This document shows positions 17,769 to 27,117 of a stretch of 64,000 nucleotides of DNA, piece by piece; the first letter of the stretch is position 1; the number at the start of each line of letters is the position of its first letter. Both the position numbers and the translations under genes were made by a program. This DNA comes from Bog-473 sp963777485. Lineage in GTDB: Bacteria; Actinomycetota; Acidimicrobiia; Acidimicrobiales; RAAP-2. The notes beneath the pieces are model-generated. The model worked only from the letters and a program-made list of their open reading frames with translations. It had not been told where the DNA came from and did not search any database. The stretch spans positions 1,302,001 to 1,366,000 of the forward strand of contig CAVZQP010000002.1 in the NCBI GenBank assembly GCA_963777485.1, in the 5' to 3' direction.

Positions 17769-19127
17769 GTGAGTCTGAGAGAGATCGTGCGTGCGGTACG
17801 CGCGCACTGGATCGTTGCCCTGGTCACGCTCCTCGTGTTCTTCGTGGCCGGCCTCGCCTACGTCACCTTGCCTGCGAAGCAGTACCAGGCCACCGTCGTC
17901 CTGGTGGCGCAGCCGCCCTCGAACGCGTCGGACCCTGGCGCGGATGTGGGCGCGATTCAGATCGAGATCCCCCAGATCGTGGTCGAGGTGAGCACCCCGG
18001 TCGTCCAGGACGTGGCACAGACGAGGGTGCCGGCCAGATATCGGTCCGTGCCCGTGACGATCTCGGCCACAGGGGATCCCGCCTCCAACACCGTCACCAT
18101 CAACGCCAAGAGCACGGATCCTCACGCGGCGCAGGCCTGGGCCAACGCAGTCGCGGCACGGGTCGTCACCGTGACGAATCAAACGGACAACACCGTCTTG
18201 GTCCTGAAGCAGCTCGGTACCGCTGCCCTGCCGACGTCGCCGACGGGATCACGCACATCCATCGTCTTCGCGGCTTTCGTCCTGGGTTTGATTGCCGCGG
18301 TGTTCGCCGCTCTCGGGTCGGCGGCTGTCGGAAGGCATGTGGCCGCAGACGAGATCTGGGAACGGGTCGGCATCGCGGTGGTCGGCGAAGTGCCGCGGTT
18401 GGCCCACACGGGAAATGACCCGACGTACGTCTTCGAATCGGCCGGGGACCCGTTCGGCCAGGAGGCGTTCCAACAGCTGCGCGCGTTTCTCCAGCTCATG
18501 TACGGGGAGATGCATCCGGTCATTGCGATCACGTCCTGTGACCCCCGCGACGGCAAGTCCACCGTCGCCGCTCATACGGCGTGGGCGTTGGCGAACCCGG
18601 GGCATCTCGTCGCCGCGGTCGACGCAGACTTGCGGAAGCCGTCGCTCCACGAGATCTTCGCGCGCCCACTGTCGCCGGGCGTGAGCGACTTCGACGTCGC
18701 CAGTCTGGACGACCTGCTGGTCCACACGGGCAACCCGTACCTTGAGTTCATCGCGAGCGGTCTCCCGACTCGTCATCCCGCCGACGTGGTGACCGCGGAC
18801 GTCCCACCACTTCTGAGCGCCCTCCAGGAATCGAACCGGACCGTGGTCCTCGACTGCCCGCCGGTCATGGGTGTGGCCGAGACGTCTATTCTTGCGACGA
18901 AGGCGGATGGTGTGCTCGTGGTGGTGAACGCCCGCAACGTCAATTTCGATCGACTCGTGCAGGGCATCACGCAGCTAAGGGGATCCGGGGCGAACGTCAT
19001 CGGCATCGTGCTCAACCGCGTGCGCCGGCCGAAGGTTGTTTCCGCGTACAGCTACATCCGGCCGGCCGACGTCAGCACGGACCACGACACCAAGCCGAAG
19101 AGCCGCCGCTTGACACGATCGGGCTAG
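17769..19127 (+). CDS. Wzz-type chain-length domain fused to BY-kinase (CpsD/CapB-like)
   Basis: A 452-aa protein. GTG 17769 is preceded by GGAGG. Helix 1 (about 14-36) and helix 2 (about 160-185) flank an outside Wzz-like domain; the helices fit the family's proline-containing pattern. The kinase domain carries Walker A TSCDPRDGKST at residues 255-265, Walker A' AVDADLRKP and Walker B VVLDCPPVMG. Such proteins control polymer length and export through cycles of self-phosphorylation on a C-terminal Tyr cluster. Here the tail has only the YSYIRP tyrosines, fewer than usual, so regulation may be reduced. It sits between the glycosyltransferases and the flippase. Confidence 0.9.
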   Translation: MSLREIVRAVRAHWIVALVTLLVFFVAGLAYVTLPAKQYQATVVLVAQPPSNASDPGADVGAIQIEIPQIVVEVSTPVVQDVAQTRVPARYRSVPVTISATGDPASNTVTINAKSTDPHAAQAWANAVAARVVTVTNQTDNTVLVLKQLGTAALPTSPTGSRTSIVFAAFVLGLIAAVFAALGSAAVGRHVAADEIWERVGIAVVGEVPRLAHTGNDPTYVFESAGDPFGQEAFQQLRAFLQLMYGEMHPVIAITSCDPRDGKSTVAAHTAWALANPGHLVAAVDADLRKPSLHEIFARPLSPGVSDFDVASLDDLLVHTGNPYLEFIASGLPTRHPADVVTADVPPLLSALQESNRTVVLDCPPVMGVAETSILATKADGVLVVVNARNVNFDRLVQGITQLRGSGANVIGIVLNRVRRPKVVSAYSYIRPADVSTDHDTKPKSRRLTRSG

Positions 19128-19130
19128 TCC

Positions 19131-22100
19131 TTGCGAGGCGAGTCCGAATCTGGCTCCGTCGGAGCGTCTGCAATCCGCAGACCCAAGAAGGCGACCGAAC
19201 GGCGGAACGTAACTTCGAATTATCTCCTCGCGGTCGCGAGTGTGTTGGTGGGATTCGTTGCCACGCCGATCCTCACCCACCAACTGGGCATCCAGCGCTA
19301 TGGAGTCTGGGCGCTCATCGGCTCGCTCATTCCGTTCCTCGAGCTCCTCGAGCTCGGTTTCGCCAGCGTCACCGTGACTTTCGTCGGACGGCACCTCGAA
19401 TTGGAGGAGCACGAAAGGGTCGAGGCCACGATCAACACCTCGTTCGTGCTCCTCTCCGTGCTCGGGTTGATCGCGTTCGTCGGTGTCGTCGTCTTCACGA
19501 TCTTCCTTCCCGACATCATCACCACCATTCCGAAAAACCTGGTGGGTCAGGCGCAATTCCTCTTACTGCTGATGGCGTTCGACATGGCGCTCTCCATCCC
19601 GATGGACACGTTCGGCGGCGCGCTCATCGGCTTGCAGCGATACGACCTCCTCAACTACAGCCTCATTACCGTTCTGGTCTCGCAGGCGGTCGCTTGGATC
19701 ATCGTCCTGGCCTTTCATGGCGGTCTCGTTGCGCTCGGTATCGTCACGGTTGCCATCAGCCTGCTGGGACAGGCGTCGCGCCTGCTGATCCTGAACCACC
19801 TCTTGCCGTGGTTCCGCCTTTCGATACGCCGGTTCGACCGCAGCCTCCTCCGGACGTTCACCACGCTCTCGGGGTGGTACTCGCTCGATCAGGTCTCCCA
19901 GGCGGTGATCACGCTGTCGGACGTTCTGATCGTGGGTGCAGCCGCAGGTGTGGAGGCGGCCGCTGTCTACGCCGTGGCCCAGCGCTTAGGCCCTCTTCCG
20001 GTGCGTATCGTCCAACCGCGTCTCTACACGCTGTTCACGACCGCCACCGAGCTCAGCGCGCGGGGTGACGTATCGGGCATGCGAGATCGCATCGACGATG
20101 TCGCGCGGTTCGCCCTGTACCTGAGCGTGCCGGCAGCAATCGCACTCGGCTTTCTCGCGGGCCCCACCGTGGAGGCATGGGTCGGGCCTCTCTACCGCGA
20201 GGCGGCGACGGTCGTCGGCCTGTTGTGCCTCGCCGGCGTCGTGCAAAGTTGGGCGTACACGGTCAGATTCGCCCTGAGCGGTTCCCGCCGGCCGAAGCTG
20301 CCGGCGACGCTCTACGGCGTGGAGGCCGCGCTGCATGTGTCCCTCGGCATCGTGTTGGCCTCCGCGTACGGTCCCGTGGGCATGGCCGAGGCAGTGCTCA
20401 TCGGTGTGGTGACCATGGAAGGGATGCTGTTGCTCCCGTTGGCCTACCGTCAGCTGGGCGACAGCTTTGCCCGGAGGGCGATGGGTTTCGTGCGCACATT
20501 GAGCCTGCCGGCGCTCTGTACCGGCGTGTTCGCCTGGGGCCTCGGGCGCGCGGGCGGTCCGTTGTACGCCTTCACGGACACGCACGGCCGTCTCGCCGGT
20601 CTTGTCGTTGTCGGCGTCGCCGGGGCGGCCCTGTTGGCCTTCTTCTACGCCGTCCTTCTGGTGTCCATGCCCGCCGACCAGCGCAGACCGCTTGTTGCTC
20701 GCACCAGAGCCGTGCTCGCACATCTCAGACGGAATGGCGGGTCCGGGAGCGGGGCGGTGGAGCCGGGGAGCATCGGTGCAGACCACACTGCGACTGCGGT
20801 ACCACCTGAAAGCGGTGTCACGTCGATCGCGCAATGGATCGGGCCAGCCGACAGGCGCCTCTTCTCCTGGCTGGACGTTCCCGACGACCGCAGCGTCGTC
20901 GGCGCTGCGGTTCTCCTCCCGACGATCGGATTGGAGGGGGAGTACTCCGCGCGTGCGCTGCGCGACCTTGCCCATCGCTTGGCCGTGTCCGGCTGGGCGG
21001 TTCTGCGCGTGGACTACCCCGGCACCGGGGACTCGGCTGGGACGTGGACGGACCCGGACCCGGTGGCCGAATGGCGTCACGGCGTCCGGGAGGCCATCGA
21101 GTACGCCCGGGCTCTCGAGACTCCCCGGGTCGCCGTGCTAGGGCTCCGTCTCGGCGCCACACTGGCTGCCGCGGAGCTCGCCGCCGACGGCGCCGTCGAC
21201 GATCTCGTTCTGTGGGATCCCTGTGCGACGGGGAAGGCGTTCCTTCGCGAGCAGCGCGCCCTGTGGGCATTCCGAAGGAATCAGGCCATCGCGTGGGGGA
21301 CGCTGCGGGAAGGCGAAGAGTGGGGTTCGGGGGAGGTAGCGCAAACCGGTTTGTTCGAGGCGCCGGGCGCCATGCTCTCTGCCCAAACCGTGTCGGGCCT
21401 GCGGGCACTGGCCATCGCGCCCGGTGATCAAAGGTTGGCCTCCCGCGAACTGCTCCTCACCCGAGAGGGCCGCAAGGTCGACCGGGTGCTGGCAGAGCGG
21501 CAGACGCTGCCACACGTCGACTTCGCCGAGATCGGTGGCCAAGATGCGCTGCTCGACGCCCAGGCCATGACCCCGGAAAGCACGCTGGAACGAATCCTCC
21601 TGTGGCTCGCTCCACCCGCCGGGCGGGTGACCCAGGTCGACGTGCCGACGCCGGCGAAGACGCTGACACTCCGACTGGACGGCCGCCCCGCGGTGGTCGA
21701 GCGAGTGCTCGACATCGGACCAGCACGCCTGTTCGGCATCCTCAGCGAAGCGGAGGATCCGATGGTCCGGTCGGGCCCGACCGTCATCTTCCTCAACGTG
21801 GGACGGATCGGCCATCACGGGCCGGCGCGGCTCTGGGTCGACCTGGCGCGGTCGTGGTCGTCCGAGGGCGTGCGGTGCCTGCGGCTGGACCTGAGCGGCC
21901 TGGGCGACAGCCCCACGCGTCCCGAGCGGACCGAGAACGTCGAGTTCCCGACGGACGGCCTCAAGGATCTGGGCGACGTGCACCGCGTCGTGGGCGCCGA
22001 GTTCGGGTCGGACATCGTCCTCGTGGGGTTGTGCTCCGGTGGCTACCACGCCATCCAATCGGCGCTCGACGACCCGGTCGCCTCCGTCTGTGTCATCAAT

Positions 22101-22583
22101 CCCGCGCTCACCCACTACCGATGGGGTGAACACCCCTACCGCCGCTTCGAGCCGAACGAAACCGAAGACAGCCAAGAGCAGCCGGCCGGGGCGACACACC
22201 CCTGGGCGTCTCGGGTCATGGCGCGCCTCGCTCCCTTGCGGGGAACGGTGTCGAAGATCCCGGGGGCCTGGTGGATATTGAAGCGTCATCTGGTGACGGC
22301 GAGCCCGGCCAGCATGTTCGACCGCCTGACCCAATCCGGTGTCGGGGTGCTCGTGGTGACGGGAAGTGAGGACGCGCAACGGCTGCGACGCGGGGAGCAG
22401 CGCCGCTACGACGCGCTGACGCGCACCGGCCTCTTCCGCTTGGAGGGCATCCCCAATCTGGAGCACACCTTGCTCGAGCGGACTGGTAGGGACCGCGTAT
22501 CGGACATCCTCCACGCGTGGGTGGTCAGTACCGGGAGGGACACGGGAGTTCCGGTCCGTGCTGATGCCCTGAAAGCGGAATGA
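19131..22583 (+). CDS. Wzx-like flippase fused to two alpha/beta-hydrolase domains
   Basis: A 1150-aa continuous frame. Residues about 25-525 form a 12-14 helix polysaccharide flippase (LAVASVLVGFVATPILTHQL at the start). After a Gly/Ser-rich linker (about 530-565) comes hydrolase domain A, with elbow GLRLG at 671-675, so Arg673 sits where the Ser nucleophile is expected. Domain B begins near residue 830 and has elbow GLCSG at 966-970, with Cys968. These elbows resemble the exosortase-associated hydrolase families, where GLRLG and GLC occur. TTG 19131, 4 nt after the previous stop, is the only good start; GTG 20757 could begin a separate hydrolase. Lipid-linked sugars are likely flipped and perhaps acylated or deacylated. 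Confidence 0.8.
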   Translation: MRGESESGSVGASAIRRPKKATERRNVTSNYLLAVASVLVGFVATPILTHQLGIQRYGVWALIGSLIPFLELLELGFASVTVTFVGRHLELEEHERVEATINTSFVLLSVLGLIAFVGVVVFTIFLPDIITTIPKNLVGQAQFLLLLMAFDMALSIPMDTFGGALIGLQRYDLLNYSLITVLVSQAVAWIIVLAFHGGLVALGIVTVAISLLGQASRLLILNHLLPWFRLSIRRFDRSLLRTFTTLSGWYSLDQVSQAVITLSDVLIVGAAAGVEAAAVYAVAQRLGPLPVRIVQPRLYTLFTTATELSARGDVSGMRDRIDDVARFALYLSVPAAIALGFLAGPTVEAWVGPLYREAATVVGLLCLAGVVQSWAYTVRFALSGSRRPKLPATLYGVEAALHVSLGIVLASAYGPVGMAEAVLIGVVTMEGMLLLPLAYRQLGDSFARRAMGFVRTLSLPALCTGVFAWGLGRAGGPLYAFTDTHGRLAGLVVVGVAGAALLAFFYAVLLVSMPADQRRPLVARTRAVLAHLRRNGGSGSGAVEPGSIGADHTATAVPPESGVTSIAQWIGPADRRLFSWLDVPDDRSVVGAAVLLPTIGLEGEYSARALRDLAHRLAVSGWAVLRVDYPGTGDSAGTWTDPDPVAEWRHGVREAIEYARALETPRVAVLGLRLGATLAAAELAADGAVDDLVLWDPCATGKAFLREQRALWAFRRNQAIAWGTLREGEEWGSGEVAQTGLFEAPGAMLSAQTVSGLRALAIAPGDQRLASRELLLTREGRKVDRVLAERQTLPHVDFAEIGGQDALLDAQAMTPESTLERILLWLAPPAGRVTQVDVPTPAKTLTLRLDGRPAVVERVLDIGPARLFGILSEAEDPMVRSGPTVIFLNVGRIGHHGPARLWVDLARSWSSEGVRCLRLDLSGLGDSPTRPERTENVEFPTDGLKDLGDVHRVVGAEFGSDIVLVGLCSGGYHAIQSALDDPVASVCVINPALTHYRWGEHPYRRFEPNETEDSQEQPAGATHPWASRVMARLAPLRGTVSKIPGAWWILKRHLVTASPASMFDRLTQSGVGVLVVTGSEDAQRLRRGEQRRYDALTRTGLFRLEGIPNLEHTLLERTGRDRVSDILHAWVVSTGRDTGVPVRADALKAE

Positions 22584-23899
22584 TGGACGCGACCGCCGTA
22601 CGCGGAACGCAAGATGCCGAGTCGCTCGACAGCCCGCTCGCCCGGGTCGCCGTCGTGTACGGCCCGCCGTGGTTCAACCCGATCGTGCTCGCCGAGGCGG
22701 CGCGCGAGACGCCCTGTCGGCTGGTCTGGGTGCTCGACGGCCGCAACGCCGAGACCGCACCGCCGGTGCGGCTCCTTGACCGAATCGGGGACGTCGTCGA
22801 CGTAGCGGGGCTCGACGTCCCCGCCACCGCCGCCGCGCTGCGTCCGTTCGCTCCGAGCGCCATGACGACGTTCTCGGATTTCTTCATGCCGCTGACAGCT
22901 TCGTTGGCGCGCCAACTGTCGCTCAATTACCACTCGGAGCGCACGGCCGGCTGGCTGTCGGACAAGAGCCAGCAGCAGCTCGCGCTGCGCTCGGCGGGCG
23001 TACCCGGACCCGCGGTCTGGACGGTGCCGGCCGAATCGAGTGAGATGCCGGCGTTCCTTTCCCAGCTCCGCTTTCCGGTGGTCGTCAAACCGCGGCGTGG
23101 CACCGGCAGCGTTGCGACGGCGCGGGCCGACGACGAAGGCGAACTGTCCGGCCTCCTCGCCCGGTTCGCTGACGTCGATGGTGGCCTCCTCGTAGAGGAG
23201 TATCTCGTTGGCCGGGACGAAGGAGGCGCATTCGCCGACGATTTTGCGGTCGAGCTCTTGGTCCAGGGGGGACACGTGTTCAGGCTCGCCACCACCGGCA
23301 AGTTCAAGCACGCGCCACCCTTTCGTGGCCGGGGCACCTTCCTGCCCAGCCATGTCGATCCCCCCATCGAGGCGGCACTGTTCGAAGCCGCCGAAGCCGC
23401 CGTCGTCGCGCTCGGCATCAAAGACAGTTTCGCGAACGTTGACGTCAAGCTGACACCGGAAGGCCCACGCGTCGTGGAGGTGAACGGCCGCCTCGGCGGG
23501 CACGTGCAGTTGTTGATGGAGCTGGCAGGAGGTCCGCCCGTTCTCCCGTTGGTCTTCCGGCTGGCGCTCGGTCGTGCCATGGCGCAGGATCCGGTGCTCA
23601 CGCAGATTCTCAGCGACGGCTGGTCACGGGTGGGCTACTTCGCCTCGGTCCAGTCCCCGATGGGAACGACGCGCCTTTTGAGCGTGAAGGGGTTCGACGA
23701 GGTGGCGGCGTTGCCCCACGTGTCGAGCGTGCTGCGGAAGGGACGTCAGGGTGACCGATTCGACTGGGCCGAGGGAGCAGGCTCCAGTGTGTGCGAGGTG
23801 TTCGGGTCCGTCGAACGGTTAGAGGATCTCGCGGCGGCGCGTCGAGAAATCGATGACCTGATCGAAGTCGAGTTCGAAGAGACTCCAGGCCTGGCGTGA
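22580..23899 (+). CDS. ATP-grasp ligase (paralogue 1 of 3)
   Basis: A 439-aa carboxylate-amine ligase-type protein. ATG 22580 overlaps the preceding stop (ATGATGG; 22583 is a second in-frame ATG). The N-terminal Rossmann-like domain starts RVAVVYGPPWFNP. The ATP-grasp core has FPVVVKPRRGTGSVATARA (ATP lysine and glycine-rich loop), LLVEEYLVGRDE and the metal site VVEVNGRLGG (Glu/Asn). Such enzymes activate a carboxylate as acyl phosphate and join it to an amine, thiol or hydroxyl. Two relatives lie downstream at 29457 and 31587. It is probably co-transcribed with the exopolysaccharide operon. Confidence 0.88.
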   Translation: MMDATAVRGTQDAESLDSPLARVAVVYGPPWFNPIVLAEAARETPCRLVWVLDGRNAETAPPVRLLDRIGDVVDVAGLDVPATAAALRPFAPSAMTTFSDFFMPLTASLARQLSLNYHSERTAGWLSDKSQQQLALRSAGVPGPAVWTVPAESSEMPAFLSQLRFPVVVKPRRGTGSVATARADDEGELSGLLARFADVDGGLLVEEYLVGRDEGGAFADDFAVELLVQGGHVFRLATTGKFKHAPPFRGRGTFLPSHVDPPIEAALFEAAEAAVVALGIKDSFANVDVKLTPEGPRVVEVNGRLGGHVQLLMELAGGPPVLPLVFRLALGRAMAQDPVLTQILSDGWSRVGYFASVQSPMGTTRLLSVKGFDEVAALPHVSSVLRKGRQGDRFDWAEGAGSSVCEVFGSVERLEDLAAARREIDDLIEVEFEETPGLA

Positions 23900-24146
23900 A
23901 CCTCGAGGTGCGACGCGACCTTCAGTGGCCCTGACCCGGCGGGGCCCCAGAATGCCCGGGTGCGGTCGACGGAGGCGGGGCGAAGATCACCCTCAAGTTA
24001 GGCGGTTGGCCGTCGATAATCGTTGTCAGGGACTACGATGGCGGCCATTGTTCGACGGTCATTCCGCGACTGTGGATGGCGCCACAGCGGGCAGCTGACG
24101 GCGGTGTCGGTTGGAGCGAGGCTAGGGGCGTAGGAGATCCGGCTCT

Positions 24147-24608
24147 ATGAGTACGACAACAGCTATTCGCGTCGGGTCTGACGTGTTGTCGGTCCAGCAG
24201 GTGACCAAGAGCGTGGCCTGCTTCGGCGATCGCTACCTGCGGCGGGTCTTCACCGAGCACGAGATCAGCTCTGCCAGCGGTACGCCACCGGTGCAAGCGG
24301 CTCGGTTGGCGGCTCGCTTCGCCGCGAAGGAGGCGACCATAAAAGTGCTGCGACCGGTCGATCACCAACCCGATTGGCGCTCGATGGAGGTGCAGCGCCA
24401 TGCCGGGGGGTGGTGCACGATGGCGCTTTCGGGCCACGCAGCCAACCTGGCCGAGGCGGCGGGCATCACCGACCTGGCGGTCAGCCTGACCCACGAGGGC
24501 GACATGGCCGCGGCCGTGGTGGTCGCACTGTGTCGCCGCGACGAGTCGAACGCCATAGGACGACATGGAGGATCGCTCAACTTCACCGACACGGAGGGTG
24601 CCGTCTGA
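24147..24608 (+). CDS. AcpS-type 4'-phosphopantetheinyl transferase
   Basis: A 153-aa protein that would transfer phosphopantetheine from CoA to the carrier protein encoded directly after it. The Mg-binding Asp is in RVGSDVLSV near residue 12 and the conserved helix RFAAKEATIKVL (near 60) carries the second metal ligand. RRVFTEHEI matches the family's R-F-x-x-x-E segment. GGAG lies about 10 nt before the ATG. Its stop overlaps the carrier ATG region (TGATG), so the pair is translationally coupled. Being locus-specific, it may not be the housekeeping fatty-acid AcpS. Confidence 0.85.
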   Translation: MSTTTAIRVGSDVLSVQQVTKSVACFGDRYLRRVFTEHEISSASGTPPVQAARLAARFAAKEATIKVLRPVDHQPDWRSMEVQRHAGGWCTMALSGHAANLAEAAGITDLAVSLTHEGDMAAAVVVALCRRDESNAIGRHGGSLNFTDTEGAV

Positions 24609-24868
24609 TGGATGAGGACATTCGCAAGGTCCTGGACGAGCACGGCAACCTTCCTGTCGACGTCGGCACGTTGCAAGACGAGGACGACCTCTACCAGGCG
24701 GGCCTGACGTCGCACGCGAGCGTCAACGTCATGCTGGCGCTGGAAGACGAGTTCGAGATCGAATTCCCCGAACCGATGCTCCGTCGGAGCACGTTCGAGT
24801 CCGTCGCCGCCATCCGGACCGCGATCAGCGAGCTGACCGGGTCAGGACCGAACAACACGGGACCATGA
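24608..24868 (+). CDS. Stand-alone acyl/aminoacyl carrier protein
   Basis: An 86-aa acidic four-helix carrier. The candidate phosphopantetheine site is Ser35 in QAGLTSHASVNVM; the usual DSL is replaced by TSH. A GL[T/S]S.ASV pattern is what I recall for carriers loaded by seryl-tRNA-synthetase-like amino acid:carrier-protein ligases rather than for fatty-acid ACP. That fits the ligase gene located 28 nt downstream. The ATG at 24608 overlaps the end of the transferase gene. It would hold an aminoacyl thioester for a later ligase or transferase. Confidence 0.85.
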   Translation: MDEDIRKVLDEHGNLPVDVGTLQDEDDLYQAGLTSHASVNVMLALEDEFEIEFPEPMLRRSTFESVAAIRTAISELTGSGPNNTGP

Positions 24869-24896
24869 CGTACCCGATCCGAGGGGGCGGGTGACG

Positions 24897-25805
24897 ATGG
24901 CAGGATCCGAAGGGCAACCCTTCCGAGACGAGCTCGTCGAGGCGGGGATCCTCGTGCCGACGGGTACCGAGGGTCTGTACGGCCGGTCGGCGCTCTACGA
25001 GTCCGTCGTCGACGGCGTGGATCAGCTGGCCGTCTCAACAGCCGAGTCGGAAGGGACATTGAGCTACCGGTTCCCGCCGGTCATGCCACGTCAGGTCCTC
25101 GAGCAAACGGGGTATCTCTCCTCCTTCCCCGACCTGATCGGCACGGTGTCGACCTTCGCCGGCGACGACAAGGACCACAAGCGGCTCATGGAGGCCGTGC
25201 AGTCGGGAAACGACTGGACGGCCATGCTCGAGGACGCCGGCGTCAGCCTGTGCCCCGCGGTCTGCCACCCGCTCTACCCCACGTTGCGCGGATCCCTGCC
25301 CGAGGGTGGCCGGCGATACGACGTCGTGGGCTGGTGCTTCCGTCACGAGCCCAGCGATGATCCGGCCCGGATGCAGTCGTTCCGCCAGCACGACCTCGTC
25401 TACGTCGGCGACGCCGTCCGGGCCACGGAGCACCGCGACCGCTGGCTGCAGCTCGGCCACGACATCTTCGTCGAGCTGGGCCTCGATGTGGAGATCGTGG
25501 TGGCGAACGACGCCTTCTTCGGGCGAGTGGGCCGCATCCTGGCCAGCAACCAGCGGTCGGAAGCGCTGAAGTACGAGATCGTCACGCCGATCAACTCTTC
25601 CGAGAACCCGACGGCGATCGCATCGTCGAACAGCCACCTCGACCACTTCGGGCAGCCGTTCGGCATCGTCACCGCCGAGGGGGAGGTCGCGCACTCGTGC
25701 TGCTTCGGCTTCGGACTCGATCGGATCACGCTGGCCCTCCTGCGGACGCACGGCTTGCGGGTCGAGGACTGGCCGCGAGCGACGCGGGAGCGACTGTGGC
25801 CATGA
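24897..25805 (+). CDS. Amino acid:[carrier protein] ligase (class II SerRS-like)
   Basis: A 302-aa truncated class II aminoacyl-tRNA-synthetase homologue without a tRNA-binding arm. Motif 2-like CFRHEPSDDPARMQSFRQHD and motif 3-like GFGLDRITLALLRTHG are clear. Cys in the CHPLYP region, Glu in RHEPS and Cys in AHSCC fit the zinc site of this family. FPPVMPRQVLEQTGYLSSFP is also characteristic. Known relatives adenylate a small amino acid (Gly or Ala) and load it on a phosphopantetheine carrier. GAGGGGG lies 9 nt before ATG 24897; GTG 24891 is an alternative. It is placed directly after its likely carrier. Confidence 0.9.
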   Translation: MAGSEGQPFRDELVEAGILVPTGTEGLYGRSALYESVVDGVDQLAVSTAESEGTLSYRFPPVMPRQVLEQTGYLSSFPDLIGTVSTFAGDDKDHKRLMEAVQSGNDWTAMLEDAGVSLCPAVCHPLYPTLRGSLPEGGRRYDVVGWCFRHEPSDDPARMQSFRQHDLVYVGDAVRATEHRDRWLQLGHDIFVELGLDVEIVVANDAFFGRVGRILASNQRSEALKYEIVTPINSSENPTAIASSNSHLDHFGQPFGIVTAEGEVAHSCCFGFGLDRITLALLRTHGLRVEDWPRATRERLWP

Positions 25806-25845
25806 GCCCGGCGTTCCGGGGCTCCCGGGCCGTCGTCACTTTGAC

Positions 25846-27084
25846 ATGACCCCCCGCTCACGTTCCTTCCTCTTGACCACATGGGACGGAGGAGGGACCT
25901 CGCCCCCGGAGTTGGGCGTGGCGAAGCGTCTGGTGGATCGGGGTCACACGGTGCACGTGCTCGCTGACCCGACGCTCGTCCGGGACGTCGAAGCCGCAGG
26001 ATGCACTTTCACGCCCTGGACCCGCGCGCCGCACCGGTCCACCCTCGACAAGGAGGACGATCTTCTCAAGGACTGGGAGGCCGAGGATCCGCTCGATGTG
26101 CTGCGGCGACTGCGCGACCAGATCATGTCCGGCCCGGCGTCGGAGTTCGCCGCGGACACCGCCGCCTCCATCGATACCGTCCATCCCGACGCCGTGCTGG
26201 CGGACGCCGAGCTGTTCGGGTCGGTCATCGCTGCGCAAGCAGCAGGGCTTCCCGTGGCCGTCTTGATGCCGAACCAGTGGTCGGTCCCGACCCCGGGGGT
26301 CGGCGACAGGGCCGTCCGCACGTTCGTGGAACGTGTCGTCAAAGCCGGGCTCGCCGATCTGAACGCAGCGAGGGGTGAGCGTGGCCTTCCGCCGTTGCCC
26401 TCGTTCTTCGACCAGATCCTCAGCGCAGACCGGATCCTCGTCCTGACCAGCGAGGCGTTCGACCGGGCCTCGGCGTTCGTCCCCGACAACGTTCGCTACG
26501 TGGGTCCCGTGCTCGACGACCCGGCGTGGGTGGGTTCTTGGTCGTCACCGTGGCCCCGCGACGCCGCCGAACCCCTTGTACTCGTGGGCCTGAGCTCGAT
26601 CTACCAGAACCAAGGTCCCTTACTCCAGCGGACAGTCGATGCTCTCTCTGCGCTTCCAGTACGTGCCGTCGTGACGCTCGGCCGGATGCTCGAGCCCGAC
26701 GACGTCTCTCCGTCGCCCAATGTCACCGTCGTGCGCTCCGCGCCCCACAGCGTGCTCCTCGCTGACGCCTCGGTGGTCATCACTGCGTGTGGCCACGGGA
26801 CGGCCATGAAAACGCTCGCAGCGGGTGTCCCGATCGTGTGCATCCCGATGGGTCGCGACCAGGACGCGATCGCGGCGCGGGTTGCCGAGCTCGGAGCCGG
26901 AATCGTTCTGCCGCCCTCGGCTACCGCCGAAGAGATCCGGGGGGCCGTCCTCGAGGTGCTGGGGGACGAGAGCTATACGTCCAATGCTCGAAGGCTGGCA
27001 TCGACGCTTTCCGTCGAGCATGCGCCGTTCGATGTCGTCCTCGAGGTGGAAGATCTGGTGGAGCAGCCGATCGACCGCGACTGA
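25846..27084 (+). CDS. GT1 (UDP-glucuronosyl/macrolide type) glycosyltransferase
   Basis: A 412-aa GT-B enzyme of the family that glycosylates small lipophilic molecules. The N-domain starts FLLTTWDGGGTSPPELGVAK and the catalytic His region follows. The C-domain donor signature reads TACGHGTAMKTLAAGVPIV followed by CIPMGRDQ, close to the MGT consensus, with Cys replacing the first Gly of GGHGT. No strong ribosome-binding site precedes the ATG. Its place among carrier, ligase and dioxygenase genes suggests it decorates the product of this locus rather than the exopolysaccharide. Confidence 0.9.
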   Translation: MTPRSRSFLLTTWDGGGTSPPELGVAKRLVDRGHTVHVLADPTLVRDVEAAGCTFTPWTRAPHRSTLDKEDDLLKDWEAEDPLDVLRRLRDQIMSGPASEFAADTAASIDTVHPDAVLADAELFGSVIAAQAAGLPVAVLMPNQWSVPTPGVGDRAVRTFVERVVKAGLADLNAARGERGLPPLPSFFDQILSADRILVLTSEAFDRASAFVPDNVRYVGPVLDDPAWVGSWSSPWPRDAAEPLVLVGLSSIYQNQGPLLQRTVDALSALPVRAVVTLGRMLEPDDVSPSPNVTVVRSAPHSVLLADASVVITACGHGTAMKTLAAGVPIVCIPMGRDQDAIAARVAELGAGIVLPPSATAEEIRGAVLEVLGDESYTSNARRLASTLSVEHAPFDVVLEVEDLVEQPIDRD

Positions 27085-27117
27085 ACCGCCCGGCCGTCCT
27101 CCCGCGGCGTCACGTCC

